Assembly: GCF_001667035.1 (NCBI RefSeq) | Contig: NZ_LZIR01000081.1 | Location: 1-64,000, forward strand | Direction: 5' to 3' | Source: Mycobacterium sp. 852002-51057_SCH5723018 | GTDB taxonomy: Bacteria > Actinomycetota > Actinomycetes > Mycobacteriales > Mycobacteriaceae | Length of the DNA: 64,000 nucleotides | Shown here: positions 50,447 through 57,762 of the stretch, in pieces | How positions within the stretch are numbered: the first letter of the stretch is position 1 | How the letters are laid out: every line of letters starts with the position of its first letter | Position numbers and translations under genes: made by a program | Notes under the pieces: model-generated | The model's database searches: none | What the model saw: only the letters and a program-made list of their open reading frames with translations | What the model was told of the DNA's origin: nothing

Positions 50447-51430
50447 CTAAATTGTGCCACCACCGTGGTGCGGCATTAAAGCATTCGGCGGAATGCTGCC
50501 GAACTTTCCGGCTTGGTAGTCCTGCAGCGCCTCGAGCAATTCCACACGTGTGTTCATCACGAAAGGTCCATAGTGGAATACCGGCTCGCGAATCGGCTGT
50601 CCGCCCAGCAGCAGCACATCAGTGGCCGACGTCCGAGACGAGTCCTGGACCCGATGCGCCCCGACGGTGATCCGGTCGCCGCGACCGAGCACGGCCAACT
50701 GGCCCGAGCGAATCGGGTGAGCGGCCGGACCGACGTATCCGCTGCCGGACAACACGTACCCCAATGCATTGAAATCGCGTCGCCATGGAATGTTGAGCCG
50801 GGCCCCGTTTTCGATCGTGACGTGCGCCAGCGTGATCGGCGTGTGGGTGATGCCGGGGCCGCGGTGACCGCCAATCTCGCCGGCGATGATGCGGACCAGA
50901 GCTCCGCCATCGTCGGACGCGAGCAAGGTGGCGTCGTGGCCTTCGATGGCCTGATAGCGGGGCGGCGCAAATTTGTCTTTCTTCGGCAGGTTCACCCATA
51001 GCTGGACGCCGTGAAACAGGCCACCGCTTTCGACCAGTTCGGCGGGCGGCGTCTCGATGTGCAGGATGCCCGAACCGGCCGTCATCCATTGGGTCGCGCC
51101 GTCGGCGATCAGGCCGCCGCCGCCGTGCGAATCCTGGTGGGCGAACTTGCCGTCGATCATGTAGGTGACGGTCTCGAAACCCCGGTGCGGATGCCAATCG
51201 GTGCCCCTGGGTTCGCCCGGCTGGTAGTCGACCTCCCCCATCTGGTCCATGTGCACGAAGGGATCCAGGGCGGCGGCGCTGACGCCGGCGAACGCGCGGA
51301 CCACCGGGAAGCCCTCGCCCTCATAACCGCGGGGTCCGGCAGTGATCGATCGGACCGGCCGTTCGGTGTCGGCGGGCTCGGGCGGCGCGATCCGCGCCAG
51401 CGTTAATGTGTCTGCGGTGACAGCAGGCAA
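50447..51430 (-). CDS. pirin-family protein
   Basis: The product has 327 residues with a TTG start supported by GAGGAGGG 6 bp before. The double cupin has the metal residues in DWHPHRGFETVTYMIDGKFAHQDSHG (in part), TAGSGILHIETP, and a second half with FNALGYVLSGSGYVGP. Bacterial pirins bind iron and some show quercetin dioxygenase activity; others modulate metabolic enzymes. It is co-transcribed with TetR and divergent from the ClC channel gene. I do not recall a pirin at this place in M. tuberculosis. Confidence 0.93.
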   Translation of the reverse strand: MPAVTADTLTLARIAPPEPADTERPVRSITAGPRGYEGEGFPVVRAFAGVSAAALDPFVHMDQMGEVDYQPGEPRGTDWHPHRGFETVTYMIDGKFAHQDSHGGGGLIADGATQWMTAGSGILHIETPPAELVESGGLFHGVQLWVNLPKKDKFAPPRYQAIEGHDATLLASDDGGALVRIIAGEIGGHRGPGITHTPITLAHVTIENGARLNIPWRRDFNALGYVLSGSGYVGPAAHPIRSGQLAVLGRGDRITVGAHRVQDSSRTSATDVLLLGGQPIREPVFHYGPFVMNTRVELLEALQDYQAGKFGSIPPNALMPHHGGGTI

Positions 51431-51458
51431 TTCGTCCCTCCTCAGTTAGGATACCCAT

Positions 51459-51482
51459 ATAACCGGACCAAAGTCCGGTTAT
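51459..51482. promoter_or_regulatory. perfect 24-bp palindromic operator, ATAACCGGAC-N4-GTCCGGTTAT
   Basis: The two 10-bp arms are exact inverted copies around CAAA. It lies 28 bp upstream of the pirin TTG start and 44 bp upstream of the ClC GTG start, in the divergent gap. Size and symmetry fit a TetR dimer site; the co-transcribed TetR at 49809 is the obvious binder. Confidence 0.85.
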
Positions 51483-51526
51483 TCCCCCCGGTTGTCACGG
51501 GACGCCTGGATGCTTGGATTGGGGAC

Positions 51527-52966
51527 GTGAGCGAACCGGAGGGTGACGACCCCGCGCCCGCGGTCGCCCCGGCCGCGGCCGCGGGTGGACGATTCGGGGC
51601 GTCGATCAGGAAGTCGGGCTACCTGCAGAAGTGGCTGCTGCTCGGCGTCATCATCGGGTTCGTCGCCGGCCTCGGCGCCGTGGTCTTTTATGTCGTGCTG
51701 AAATACACCGGCGAGTTCCTCCTCGGCTACCTGGCGGGCTACCACATTCCGAGGCCCGTGGGGGAGGGTGGCGGCCACGGCTCGGCCGGCTTCATCCGCC
51801 CGTGGGCGATCCCGCTGGTGACGACGGGCGGCGCGCTGCTGTCGGCATTGCTGGTGGCGAAGCTCGCCCCGGAGGCCACCGGTCACGGCACCGACCAGGC
51901 CATCGAAGCGGTGCACACCGATCCCCGCGCCATCCGGTTCCGGGCGGTGCTGGTCAAGATGGCGGCAAGCGCACTGACGATCGGCTCCGGCGGTTCGGCC
52001 GGCCGGGAGGGCCCGACGGCGCAGATCTCCGCCGGCTTCTGCTCGTTGCTGGCCCGGCGGCTGAACCTGTCCGACGAGGACGGCCGCATCGCCGTGGCGC
52101 TGGGCATCGGCGCCGGCATCGGCGCGATCTTCGCCGCGCCGCTGGGCGGGGCCGTGCTGGCCGCGTCGATCACCTACCGCGACGACTTCGACTACCGCTG
52201 CCTGCTGCCGGGTTTCATCACCTCGGGAACCGCCTACGCGGTGCTAGGGGCCTTCCTCGGGTTCGATCCGCTGTTCGGCTACATCGACGCCGAGTACCGG
52301 TTCGAGAAGGCCGGCCCACTGCTGTGGTTCGTGGTGATCGGCGTGGTCGCGGCCGCGGTGGGCTACCTGTATGCCCGCACCTTCCACGCCTCGGTGCGCC
52401 TCACCCGCGGGCTGCCCGGCGGGCCGATACTCAAGCCGGCGTTGGGCGGACTGGCGGTCGGCCTGCTGGGACTGGCGATTCCGCAGATCCTGAGCAGCGG
52501 CTACGGCTGGGCGCAGTTGGCGGCCGACCGGAACTCGCTTCTGGCGATCCCGTTGTGGATCATCATCGTGCTACCGATCGCCAAGATCGCCGCCACCTCG
52601 CTGTCCATCGGCTCCGGCGGATCCGGCGGCCTCTTCGGCCCCGGAATCGTGATCGGCGCCTTCGTGGGAGCCGCAGTGTGGCGGCTGGGCGAGCTGTTCG
52701 GGCTGCCCGGCATTCCGCACGAGCCGGGAATCTTCGTCGTCGTCGGGATGATGACCTGCTTCGGCAGCGTCGCCCGGGCTCCGCTGGCAATCATGATCAT
52801 GGTCGCGGAGATGACCGGCTCGTTCTCCGTAGTGCCGGGGGCCATCCTGGCCGTCGGAATCGCGGCGTTGCTGATGTCGCGCACCAACGTCACCATCTAC
52901 GAGGCGCAACGGCTCAATCGGGAGACCGCCGCGGCGGAACGGGCCGGCGAGGCGCCCCCCGCTTAG
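51527..52966 (+). CDS. ClC-family chloride channel/transporter (Rv0143c-like)
   Basis: The product has 479 residues from GTG. Anion-pathway motifs are GSGGSAGREGP (153-163) with the gating Glu161, and GSGGSGGLFGPG, plus ten or more membrane helices. The position that holds the inner proton glutamate in E. coli ClC (IEEM) reads AASITYRD here, which suggests a channel rather than a proton-coupled exchanger; this is inference. There is no CBS domain. The last 4 bp overlap the convergent dps gene. The equivalent gene in M. tuberculosis is Rv0143c. Confidence 0.93.
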   Translation: MSEPEGDDPAPAVAPAAAAGGRFGASIRKSGYLQKWLLLGVIIGFVAGLGAVVFYVVLKYTGEFLLGYLAGYHIPRPVGEGGGHGSAGFIRPWAIPLVTTGGALLSALLVAKLAPEATGHGTDQAIEAVHTDPRAIRFRAVLVKMAASALTIGSGGSAGREGPTAQISAGFCSLLARRLNLSDEDGRIAVALGIGAGIGAIFAAPLGGAVLAASITYRDDFDYRCLLPGFITSGTAYAVLGAFLGFDPLFGYIDAEYRFEKAGPLLWFVVIGVVAAAVGYLYARTFHASVRLTRGLPGGPILKPALGGLAVGLLGLAIPQILSSGYGWAQLAADRNSLLAIPLWIIIVLPIAKIAATSLSIGSGGSGGLFGPGIVIGAFVGAAVWRLGELFGLPGIPHEPGIFVVVGMMTCFGSVARAPLAIMIMVAEMTGSFSVVPGAILAVGIAALLMSRTNVTIYEAQRLNRETAAAERAGEAPPA

Positions 52967-53511
52967 GACTGCTGGCGCGCGCTGCTAGCCGCATCCTGCT
53001 CGGTGGCCGAGCCCTCGTGGGTCAGCTGCCCGCCCGAGTTCTCCAGGTGCGCGCGGACGAACCACTGGAACTTCTCCAAGTCGGCCGCCTGGTCGATCAA
53101 CATGTCCTGGGTGACCGGATCGAGCTCCTCGGTCTCTTCGATGTATTTGCGGATGTCTTCGATCACACCCGTGTAGACCAGGTCCAGCGCGGCCAGATGG
53201 GACTGGACGCAGTCGCGGCCTACGGAATAGTCGTCCCAGGTGCGGTCCTTGAGGATGGCACCCGGCGTGCCCTGAGGCGACCCCCCAAGCGCCGCGATGC
53301 GCTCGGCGACGTCGTCGGCGAAGCCGCGGACCGCCTCCACCTGCGGGTCGATCATCTCGTGCACGCCAATGAAGTTGGGGCCCACCACATTCCAGTGAAT
53401 GTGCTTCAGCGTCAGGTGCAGATCGTTGTAGGTGCTCAGTTGCTTTTGCAGCAGCTCGGTCAGGCGCGCCGCCTGCTTATCGGTCAGTCCGGGAATGGTG
53501 AACTGTGTCAT
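52963..53511 (-). CDS. dps: Dps, DNA-protecting ferritin-like protein
   Basis: The product has 182 residues from MTQFTIPGL. The Dps pattern is strong: LQKQLSTYNDLHLTLKHIHWNVVGPNF (in part) with the ferroxidase His residues, GVHEMIDPQVEAVRGFADDVAERI, then LEKFQWFVRAHLENSGGQLTHEG. It is very close to M. smegmatis Dps1 as I recall it. Dps dodecamers store iron, consume peroxide and bind DNA through their tails. The start is set by GGGAGAG upstream. M. tuberculosis lacks a Dps gene, so this is a difference from the reference order. Confidence 0.95.
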   Translation of the reverse strand: MTQFTIPGLTDKQAARLTELLQKQLSTYNDLHLTLKHIHWNVVGPNFIGVHEMIDPQVEAVRGFADDVAERIAALGGSPQGTPGAILKDRTWDDYSVGRDCVQSHLAALDLVYTGVIEDIRKYIEETEELDPVTQDMLIDQAADLEKFQWFVRAHLENSGGQLTHEGSATEQDAASSARQQS

Positions 53512-53598
53512 ACGAACTCTCCCTGGTTTCGTCACGTCTCCGACGTTGGTTACCCGATGACCGATGCTGGAAACCCAGCGGGCGCAAGGCCACAGCGG

Positions 53599-54513
53599 TC
53601 AAAGCCGGCTGATGTGCTGAACGGGGAGCCGCGCCCCGCGCCGGGGTTCGCGTGCCAGGCCGCTGGCTTCGAGCAACCGAACCACCCGGTGGCGGTGCGG
53701 CCGCATCGGTTCGAGCAGCTCGAGCATCCCCGCGTCGTCGACCGGGCGGCCAAGCAGCGTCCAGCCGATCATCTTCGGGATGTGGTAGTCGCCCACCGAT
53801 AGCGCGTCGGCGTCGCCGAAGGCCCGCTGCGCGGTCTCGGCGGCTGTCCACACACCCACCCCGGGCAACGACGTGAGCGCGTCGCGGGCCTGCTCAGGCG
53901 GACGTGACGTCAGCCGTTCCAGGGAGGCCGCCCGCCGCGCGCAAGCCACCACCGACCGGGCCCGCCCGGGGTCGACGTTGGCGCGGTGGAACTCCCACGA
54001 CGGGATGTGCCGCCACGCCTCGGCCGATGGCGGCACCCGCATCCCCGCCGGCGCCGGCCCCGGCGCCGGCGTGCCGTACTTGGACACCAGCAGGCGCCAC
54101 GATCGGAAGGCGTCGGCGCCGGGCACCCGCTGTTCGATGATCGCCGGGACCAGCGCCTCGAGCACCAATCCGGTTCGGCCCAACCGCAGGTGCGGAACCC
54201 GTCGGTGGGCGGCGGCGATCGTCGGGTCCCGCGGCGCGAAATCAGACGCGTCGTCGTCGGCGCCCAGCGTCGCGGGCAGCATCTCGAGAAACTCCTGCGC
54301 GCCGTCGCCCCATGCGACGCAGTGGGCGGCGTTCGGGGCCGCGCGGCTGATCCGCGCCGTGACCGGCCCGGTGGGGAGCAGGCTGGTTCGCCAAATGGTG
54401 CCGTCGCCGGGGAGGCGGAAGCACGGGTCCCGCGGACCCCGGCGCAAGGGGGCCAAAGTGTGCCCGAAGCTGGCCGCCCCGGGGAACGTGACAGTGCGTG
54501 CGCTCTTCACCAA
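53599..54513 (-). CDS. AlkA-like DNA-3-methyladenine glycosylase / HhH-GPD protein (Rv0142-like)
   Basis: The product has 304 residues with TTG start (GTG one codon later). The helix-hairpin-helix and Gly/Pro-Asp block is LTSLPGVGVWTAAETAQRAFGDADALSVGDYH (in part), with the catalytic Asp in VGDYH. An N-terminal beta domain precedes it. It should remove alkylated bases. It lies on the minus strand after dps, with an 87-bp gap. Rv0142 holds this place in M. tuberculosis. Confidence 0.88.
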   Translation of the reverse strand: MVKSARTVTFPGAASFGHTLAPLRRGPRDPCFRLPGDGTIWRTSLLPTGPVTARISRAAPNAAHCVAWGDGAQEFLEMLPATLGADDDASDFAPRDPTIAAAHRRVPHLRLGRTGLVLEALVPAIIEQRVPGADAFRSWRLLVSKYGTPAPGPAPAGMRVPPSAEAWRHIPSWEFHRANVDPGRARSVVACARRAASLERLTSRPPEQARDALTSLPGVGVWTAAETAQRAFGDADALSVGDYHIPKMIGWTLLGRPVDDAGMLELLEPMRPHRHRVVRLLEASGLAREPRRGARLPVQHISRL

Positions 54514-54597
54514 CTCGTCTCATCCACGAAGTCACAGCCAGTTCTACGAAGCTGCTGATTGACCGCTACTCGTTTGCCACGACAGTATTGCGATGTG

Positions 54598-55002
54598 ATG
54601 ACGCCATTTGACGGCCCTCACACCGAGCTCGCCTGGATGTTCCTGCAGAGCATGAGCGAGGGGGGCGACTTGGACGAGGGCTTCACGCTGCTCAGCGACG
54701 ACTTCACGTACTGGAGCATTTACACCCGCGTTTCCTTTGACAAGGACACAATGCGCAAGGCGATCATCTGGCGCAAACAGACCCTTGAGATCACCATCGA
54801 TCTGCTTCGCTGCATCAGCGAGGGAGACACGGTGGTGGTGGAGGCAAACGCCTCGGGCACCAGCACCGACGGCGTCGAATTCGACAGCCCGTTCGCATGC
54901 ATCATCGAAACCCGCGACGGCCTGATCGTCTCCATGCGCGAATACAGCGACACCCGCGCGACCGCAGCGGCGCTACCCGACTCGGCAAATCGGGCCTATT
55001 GA
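54598..55002 (+). CDS. SnoaL-like conserved protein (Rv0141c-like)
   Basis: The product has 134 residues; ATG at 54598 (GTG one codon before). It has the NTF2-like frame: ELAWMFLQSMSEGGDLDEGFTLLSDDFTYW (in part), ISEGDTVVVEANASGTSTDG, CIIETRDGLIVSMREYSDT. The ending ALPDSANRAY is Pro/Ala-rich. No function known. It is convergent with the DUF427 gene, 4 bp apart. Confidence 0.85.
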   Translation: MTPFDGPHTELAWMFLQSMSEGGDLDEGFTLLSDDFTYWSIYTRVSFDKDTMRKAIIWRKQTLEITIDLLRCISEGDTVVVEANASGTSTDGVEFDSPFACIIETRDGLIVSMREYSDTRATAAALPDSANRAY

Positions 55003-55006
55003 GCCG

Positions 55007-55387
55007 CTAGGAGTCCGAGACGCTGATTTCGGCCTTGTTGGGGTAGAAGGCGACGTGGCCCGCGATCGCCGCGACGGCCGGGTAGGGCTGTTCGTACGTC
55101 CAGATCACGTCGTCGACGGTGTCGCCGGCCGAGGTGGTAACGCTGTAGTAGCTGGCGTCACCTTTGAACGGGCAGTAGGTGCTGGTGTCGGTGCGGGTCA
55201 GCCGGTCTTCGACCACATCGCTTAGCGGAATGTATTGCACCGCAGGCAAAGTCGCCTCGCGCAATTCCAATGCCTCGGTGGTGTCCGCAACCAGCTCTCC
55301 GTTGACGCGAACCTGCACCCGTCCGCGCGTGGGCTCGACGGTGATGGGGTGTCCGGCGTTGGGTTCTAGGACTTGGCGGTGGCTCAT
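55007..55387 (-). CDS. DUF427 protein (Rv0140-like)
   Basis: The product has 126 residues, the length I recall for Rv0140. It reads HPITVEPTRGRVQVRVNGELVADTTEALELRE (in part), VEDRLTRTDTSTYCPFKGDASYYSV, VDDVIWTYEQPYPAVAAIAGHVAFYPNKAEI, the complete DUF427 pattern with a Cys-Pro-Phe-Lys-Gly loop. Unknown biochemical role. It is a single-domain relative of the two-part protein encoded at 16435. Confidence 0.9.
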   Translation of the reverse strand: MSHRQVLEPNAGHPITVEPTRGRVQVRVNGELVADTTEALELREATLPAVQYIPLSDVVEDRLTRTDTSTYCPFKGDASYYSVTTSAGDTVDDVIWTYEQPYPAVAAIAGHVAFYPNKAEISVSDS

Positions 55388-55448
55388 GGGTGAGTTCTCC
55401 TCTTCACGCAGGTGTCATGTGTAACACCGGGCGCCGAGCGGGGCTTCC

Positions 55449-56474
55449 CTATTCGGCTTGGGCGGGGGCACTATTTTTCCGGGCGGTGCGCATCGCGGCC
55501 CAAAACCGGGCCGCCTCGCGGATCGATTCCTCGACCGGGCGGGGCTGCCAGCCCAACTCGCGTACCGCCTTGTTGTGGTCGACGGGGGCTTCGGCGCGCA
55601 TCATTCGCACCGACGCGAGGCTGAGTTCGGCGTCTTTGCCGGTGAGGCGGGCCCGCAGGCTGCCCAGCGCCCCGAGGGCATACAGCGTCGGCATCGAAAT
55701 CGAGCGGCGCGGCGCCGGCACGCCAGTCTCGTCGGCCGCGATCCGCACCACGTCTTTCAGCGCGATCATCCGTTCGGAGATCAGGTACCGTTCGCCGTTG
55801 CGTCCGCGCTCGGCGGCCAGGATCATGGCCCGGGCGGCATCGTCGACGCCGACGACCTCCAGTTGGATGCCGTCCATCAGGAAGGGCAGCTTGCCGAAGA
55901 CCGCGCCGGCGATGAATGCACCATGCGGGGTGCGGCCCCAGTCGCCGCTGCCGTAAGTCGTTGAGACGCACATCGCAACCGCGGGCAACCCGGCGTCGGC
56001 CACGTAGCGCATCACCAAGTCCTCGGCCTGTACCCGGGATTGGACGTACGGGGTCAGCCCGTGCGGCTCGATGACGTCGTCTTCGGTCGCCACGTGCCCG
56101 TGCCGCCGGCCCACCGTCGCGTAGGTGCTGGTGAAGACGAACCGGCGCAACCCGGGCTCTTGGACGGCCACGTCCAGGACGTTGCGCAGGCCCTCGACGT
56201 TGGTGCGGAACAGCGGCGACGGGTCGCGCAACCAGGCGCGCGTGTCGACGACGCAGTAATACACGTCGTCGACGCCGTCCATCGCCTCGCGCAGCGTGAC
56301 GGTGTCGAACACGTCGCCATGAAAGCGGCTGACCTCGAGGTCGTCGATGGCGCGGGTGTTGGCGGTGGCTCGCACCATCGCGCGCACGTCGAATCCGTCG
56401 GCCACGAGCTGGCGGGTCACATGCGAACCCAGAAATCCGTTGGCGCCGATAACCAGTTTGGGTTTGGGGCTCAC
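55449..56474 (-). CDS. NAD(P)-dependent epimerase/dehydratase (extended SDR, Rv0139-like)
   Basis: The product has 341 residues from a GTG that abuts the TAA of the preceding gene. It has GANGFLGSHVTRQL (GxxGxxG), the active-site Thr/Ser in FVFTSTYATVG, and YVQSR where extended SDRs normally have YxxxK; the Lys is Arg. The layout resembles 3-beta-hydroxysteroid dehydrogenase/isomerase-like members. It is co-transcribed with the SnoaL-like gene behind a KstR-type box, which would be consistent with a sterol-related role; this is inference. Confidence 0.9.
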   Translation of the reverse strand: MSPKPKLVIGANGFLGSHVTRQLVADGFDVRAMVRATANTRAIDDLEVSRFHGDVFDTVTLREAMDGVDDVYYCVVDTRAWLRDPSPLFRTNVEGLRNVLDVAVQEPGLRRFVFTSTYATVGRRHGHVATEDDVIEPHGLTPYVQSRVQAEDLVMRYVADAGLPAVAMCVSTTYGSGDWGRTPHGAFIAGAVFGKLPFLMDGIQLEVVGVDDAARAMILAAERGRNGERYLISERMIALKDVVRIAADETGVPAPRRSISMPTLYALGALGSLRARLTGKDAELSLASVRMMRAEAPVDHNKAVRELGWQPRPVEESIREAARFWAAMRTARKNSAPAQAE

Positions 56475-56978
56475 TTAGGCTCCTCCGTATTGCTGCATCC
56501 AGCGCGCGGCGTCCTCGTCGAGCGTGCCGAGTTCCTCCGCCTTGCGGCACCACTTCAGCCCCGCGCGCAGGAAGCGCAGCGGGTTGTAGATGTCTTCTTC
56601 GCGGCTCCACTGGCCGTCGCCGGCATAGGTGATGATCGTGATGTTGGTCGCGCTGATGACGCTGCCATCTCCGGGGTCGCGCATCGGGTTGTCCAGTTCG
56701 AGAATGACCCGCCCGGTCGGCTCGTCGATGACCGACCACAGCGTCGGGAACGCCACCATGTGGCTGCCAGGGAAGGTTGTCATCGTCTGCTGAATCCAGT
56801 CGCGCACCTGATCGCGACCGCGCATGGTGCCCGCGGCGTGCTCGATGTAGAGCACGTCGGGCGTGTACTGCTGCACCCAGGCGTCCCAATCCCGGGTTTC
56901 GGCCGCCCGCGCCACCGTCGCCTCGAACTGCTGAAACGCAGAAGCGAGCTCGCTCCGGGAGAACTCTTGCGTGGTCAC
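56475..56978 (-). CDS. SnoaL/NTF2-like protein (Rv0138-like)
   Basis: The product has 167 residues from GTG (VTTQEFSRSELAS), the length I recall for Rv0138. NTF2-like features are DWDAWVQQYTPDVLYIEHAAGTMRGRDQVRDWI (in part), FPTLWSVIDEPTGRVILELDN, and a C-terminal helix with ARWMQQYGGA. Such proteins can be isomerases or dehydratases; some act in steroid degradation. A perfect KstR-type box ends 9 bp upstream of the start codon. Its TAA abuts the GTG of the epimerase gene. Confidence 0.88.
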   Translation of the reverse strand: MTTQEFSRSELASAFQQFEATVARAAETRDWDAWVQQYTPDVLYIEHAAGTMRGRDQVRDWIQQTMTTFPGSHMVAFPTLWSVIDEPTGRVILELDNPMRDPGDGSVISATNITIITYAGDGQWSREEDIYNPLRFLRAGLKWCRKAEELGTLDEDAARWMQQYGGA

Positions 56979-56986
56979 GCCAAAAC

Positions 56987-57000
56987 TAGAACACGTTCTA
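56987..57000. promoter_or_regulatory. KstR-type operator TAGAACACGTTCTA
   Basis: TAGAAC-AC-GTTCTA is a perfect 6-bp inverted repeat with a 2-bp centre and matches the known KstR consensus for cholesterol-catabolic genes. It ends 9 bp before the GTG of the Rv0138-like gene, close enough to cover its promoter. Binding is not proven by sequence alone. Confidence 0.75.
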
Positions 57001-57056
57001 TTGACGTTGTCGAGCATTGGTTCGCCGGGGTCGCGGGCCGCGCCACTGCCCGCCAA

Positions 57057-57114
57057 CCGAGCGTGAAGCTGTTGCGAGTTTCGCGCGCCGAACTCGCGAC
57101 AGCTTCACGCTCGG
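57057..57114. repeat. 24-bp inverted repeat with 10-base loop (GAGCGTG type)
   Basis: The left arm (57057-57080, CCGAGCGTGAAGCTGTTGCG then AGTT) and right arm (57091-57114) are complementary with a single G-T pair; the loop is TCGCGCGCCG. It lies in the divergent gap between the Rv0138-like gene and msrA, so it is not placed as a terminator of either. The GAGCGTG start is shared with the hairpin at 26342. Confidence 0.75.
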
Positions 57115-57240
57115 CACCGCTGCTGGCCGGCTTCGGCGGCCGGCGGCCCGCAACCACGGCAGTTATGCGGGATAATCGGGGGATCGCTTCAGGTTGCACC
57201 CCACGGCGGGGTGGCCAGACGGCGGCAAGGAGGAACAAGC

Positions 57241-57756
57241 ATGACGGCGCACGACAAAGCGATCCTGGCCGGCGGCTGCTTCTGGGGAATGCAGGACCTG
57301 ATCCGCAAGCAGCCCGGCGTCATCTCGACCCGGGTGGGTTACACCGGCGGCGACGTCCCCAACGCGACCTACCGCAACCACGGCACGCACGCCGAGGCCA
57401 TCGAGATCGTCTACGACCCGTCCGTCACCGATTACCGCGCGCTGCTGGAGTTCTTCTTCCAGATCCACGATCCGACAACGAAGAACCGGCAGGGCAACGA
57501 CTTGGGACCGAGCTACCGGTCGGCCATCTTCTACGTCGACGACGAGCAGAAGCGGATCGCGCTGGACACCATCGCCGACGTCGACGCGTCGGGCCTATGG
57601 CCCGGCAAGGTCGTCACCGAGGTCAGTCCGGCCGGTGACTTTTGGGAGGCCGAGCCCGAGCACCAGGATTACCTGGAGCGCTACCCCACCGGGTACACGT
57701 GCCACTACGTGCGGCCCGGCTGGAAATTGCCGCGCAGGGCGACGGCCGGCCAATAA
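57241..57756 (+). CDS. msrA: peptide methionine sulfoxide reductase A
   Basis: The product has 171 residues with ribosome site AAGGAGG. The catalytic motif GGCFWG holds Cys13; RVGYTGGDVPNATYRNHGTHAEAIEI and FFFQIHDPTTKNRQGNDLGPSYRS follow as usual (given in part). It reduces S-methionine sulfoxide in proteins using thioredoxin. The end CHYVRPGWKLPRR keeps a resolving-Cys candidate in YTCHYV. The equivalent is Rv0137c. It is convergent with the P450 gene, 6 bp apart. Confidence 0.97.
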   Translation: MTAHDKAILAGGCFWGMQDLIRKQPGVISTRVGYTGGDVPNATYRNHGTHAEAIEIVYDPSVTDYRALLEFFFQIHDPTTKNRQGNDLGPSYRSAIFYVDDEQKRIALDTIADVDASGLWPGKVVTEVSPAGDFWEAEPEHQDYLERYPTGYTCHYVRPGWKLPRRATAGQ

Positions 57757-57762
57757 GCCTAT

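Noticed and set aside
51631..53802. A 723-codon plus-strand frame across the ClC gene, dps and the AlkA-like gene.
   Set aside because: It runs out of frame through three recognisable genes and encodes a low-complexity Arg/Gly-rich product.
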